The notes under the pieces are model-generated. The model ran no database searches and was not told the DNA's origin. It saw only the letters and a program-made list of their open reading frames with translations. From an uncultured Rhodospirillales bacterium (GTDB taxonomy: Bacteria; Pseudomonadota; Alphaproteobacteria; Acetobacterales; Acetobacteraceae): DNA of 6,331 nt. How positions within the stretch are numbered: the stretch's first letter is position 1; each line of letters starts with the position of its first letter. The translations under genes and the position numbers were made by a program. Below, in pieces: positions 5,817 through 6,331 of this stretch. Where the stretch lies: positions 1 to 6,331 of the forward strand of contig CAIMVB010000088.1 of NCBI GenBank assembly GCA_903844785.1, written 5' to 3'.

Positions 5817-6331
5817 CCCGGCAGCGCAGCGGGGTCATCATCCACCACAATCACATGCAGCCGCCGCGGCCCACTCGCGCCGAGTTCAAGCGTCTGTTCA
5901 ATATCCCCGCTGCGCGATGGACCCGTTACCAACATCACATTGCGCGGCATGAAACCGCCAGTGACTGCATCCTGCCTTTCGGCGCGCAGCATATCCCAGG
6001 CATCCTCATAAGGCCCGGTGATGCGGGAGGCACGCAGCACCACAATCTCGGTCTCGGCCAGCAGATTGAGCGTGGTGGGGCGCGCGGGATCGGATGGCAG
6101 CATCAGGGTGCCGGTTTCCGCAATGCCGGCATAGCCATGCTGGACGGAGACCACATCACTGGCCTCGGCACGGCGTGTCTCAAACTCCAGCATCGCACGA
6201 TCAGACCACGGCAGCGCCTGCAATTCCGGATGCGGCGCCATGACAAAGCGCGGCGCGAGATTTTGTTGGGAGAGATATTCCGCGACGGCGCCGGGAATTT
6301 CCTTCACATCCGCCACGCGCGTGACGCTGCC
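5813..6331 (-). CDS. lutC: LUD-domain lactate utilisation protein, LutC-like (5' end outside window)
   Basis: The frame is open to the right edge. A GTG at 6316 could be read as a start, but the five codons before it (GSVTR) also fit the family and LutC proteins are usually above 200 residues, so the gene is 5'-truncated by the window. The visible 172 residues include GYAGIAETGTLML (66-78), a conserved LUD motif, LNLLAETEIVVL (88-99), and the C-terminal signature TGPSRSGDIEQTLELGASGP (136-155). LutC acts with LutA and the Fe-S protein LutB in oxidation of L-lactate to pyruvate; LutA/LutB would be expected upstream, outside the window, which cannot be checked. The TGA is overlapped by the smr ATG (ATGA). 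The C-terminus is normal. A generic LUD protein paired only with a LutB fusion is the main alternative. Confidence 0.88.
   Translation of the reverse strand, partial: GSVTRVADVKEIPGAVAEYLSQQNLAPRFVMAPHPELQALPWSDRAMLEFETRRAEASDVVSVQHGYAGIAETGTLMLPSDPARPTTLNLLAETEIVVLRASRITGPYEDAWDMLRAERQDAVTGGFMPRNVMLVTGPSRSGDIEQTLELGASGPRRLHVIVVDDDPAALPG

Noticed and set aside
1..6331. Possible defence, phage or secretion system suggested by the Smr nuclease-type domain beside a regulator
   Set aside because: The Smr-XRE pair sits in a housekeeping-like metabolic operon with uniform composition; there is no toxin, recombinase, ATPase or repeat array nearby.

Overview
The window looks like chromosomal DNA from a GC-rich, densely packed alphaproteobacterium. 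Protein style and gene order (Smr-XRE pair, LUD protein, BenE-type carrier, Acetobacteraceae-like hydroxyacid dehydrogenase) suggest Rhodospirillales/Acetobacteraceae; this is inference, as no rRNA or other phylogenetic marker is present. Eight protein genes are supported, two of them cut by the window edges. I see no tRNA, rRNA, insertion sequence, CRISPR array, phage gene or attachment site.

Left block (1-2797): a partial D-2-hydroxyacid dehydrogenase on the minus strand runs off the left edge. It is divergent from an MFS transporter on the plus strand (581-1786), with a 169-base control region between them. The MFS gene meets a second, complete D-2-hydroxyacid dehydrogenase (minus, 1793-2797) tail to tail with a 6-base gap. 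Two 2-hydroxyacid/2-keto-acid oxidoreductases flanking a single carrier suggest uptake and oxidation or reduction of an organic acid.

Middle (2798-3776): a second divergent control region of about 120 bases carries two short inverted repeats. It separates the second dehydrogenase from a probably exported dienelactone-hydrolase-like alpha/beta hydrolase (plus strand).

Right block (3773-6331, all minus): a tightly packed run reads, in transcription order, LutC-like LUD protein (5' end outside the window), Smr-domain protein, small XRE-type regulator, BenE-type membrane transporter. The junctions are ATGA, ATGA and TGATG overlaps, so this is almost certainly one translationally coupled operon. 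Its last gene ends inside the last codons of the convergent hydrolase gene, and a small GC-rich hairpin spans both stop codons.

A loose theme is small organic acid metabolism (two hydroxyacid dehydrogenases, a lactate-utilisation protein, an MFS carrier and a benzoate-type carrier), with an Smr protein and a DNA-binding protein embedded in the second operon. Every gene belongs to a recognisable family. I found no convincing evidence of a wholly new system; the points most worth a look are the altered active-site motif in the complete dehydrogenase and the mixed LutC-Smr-XRE-BenE operon.
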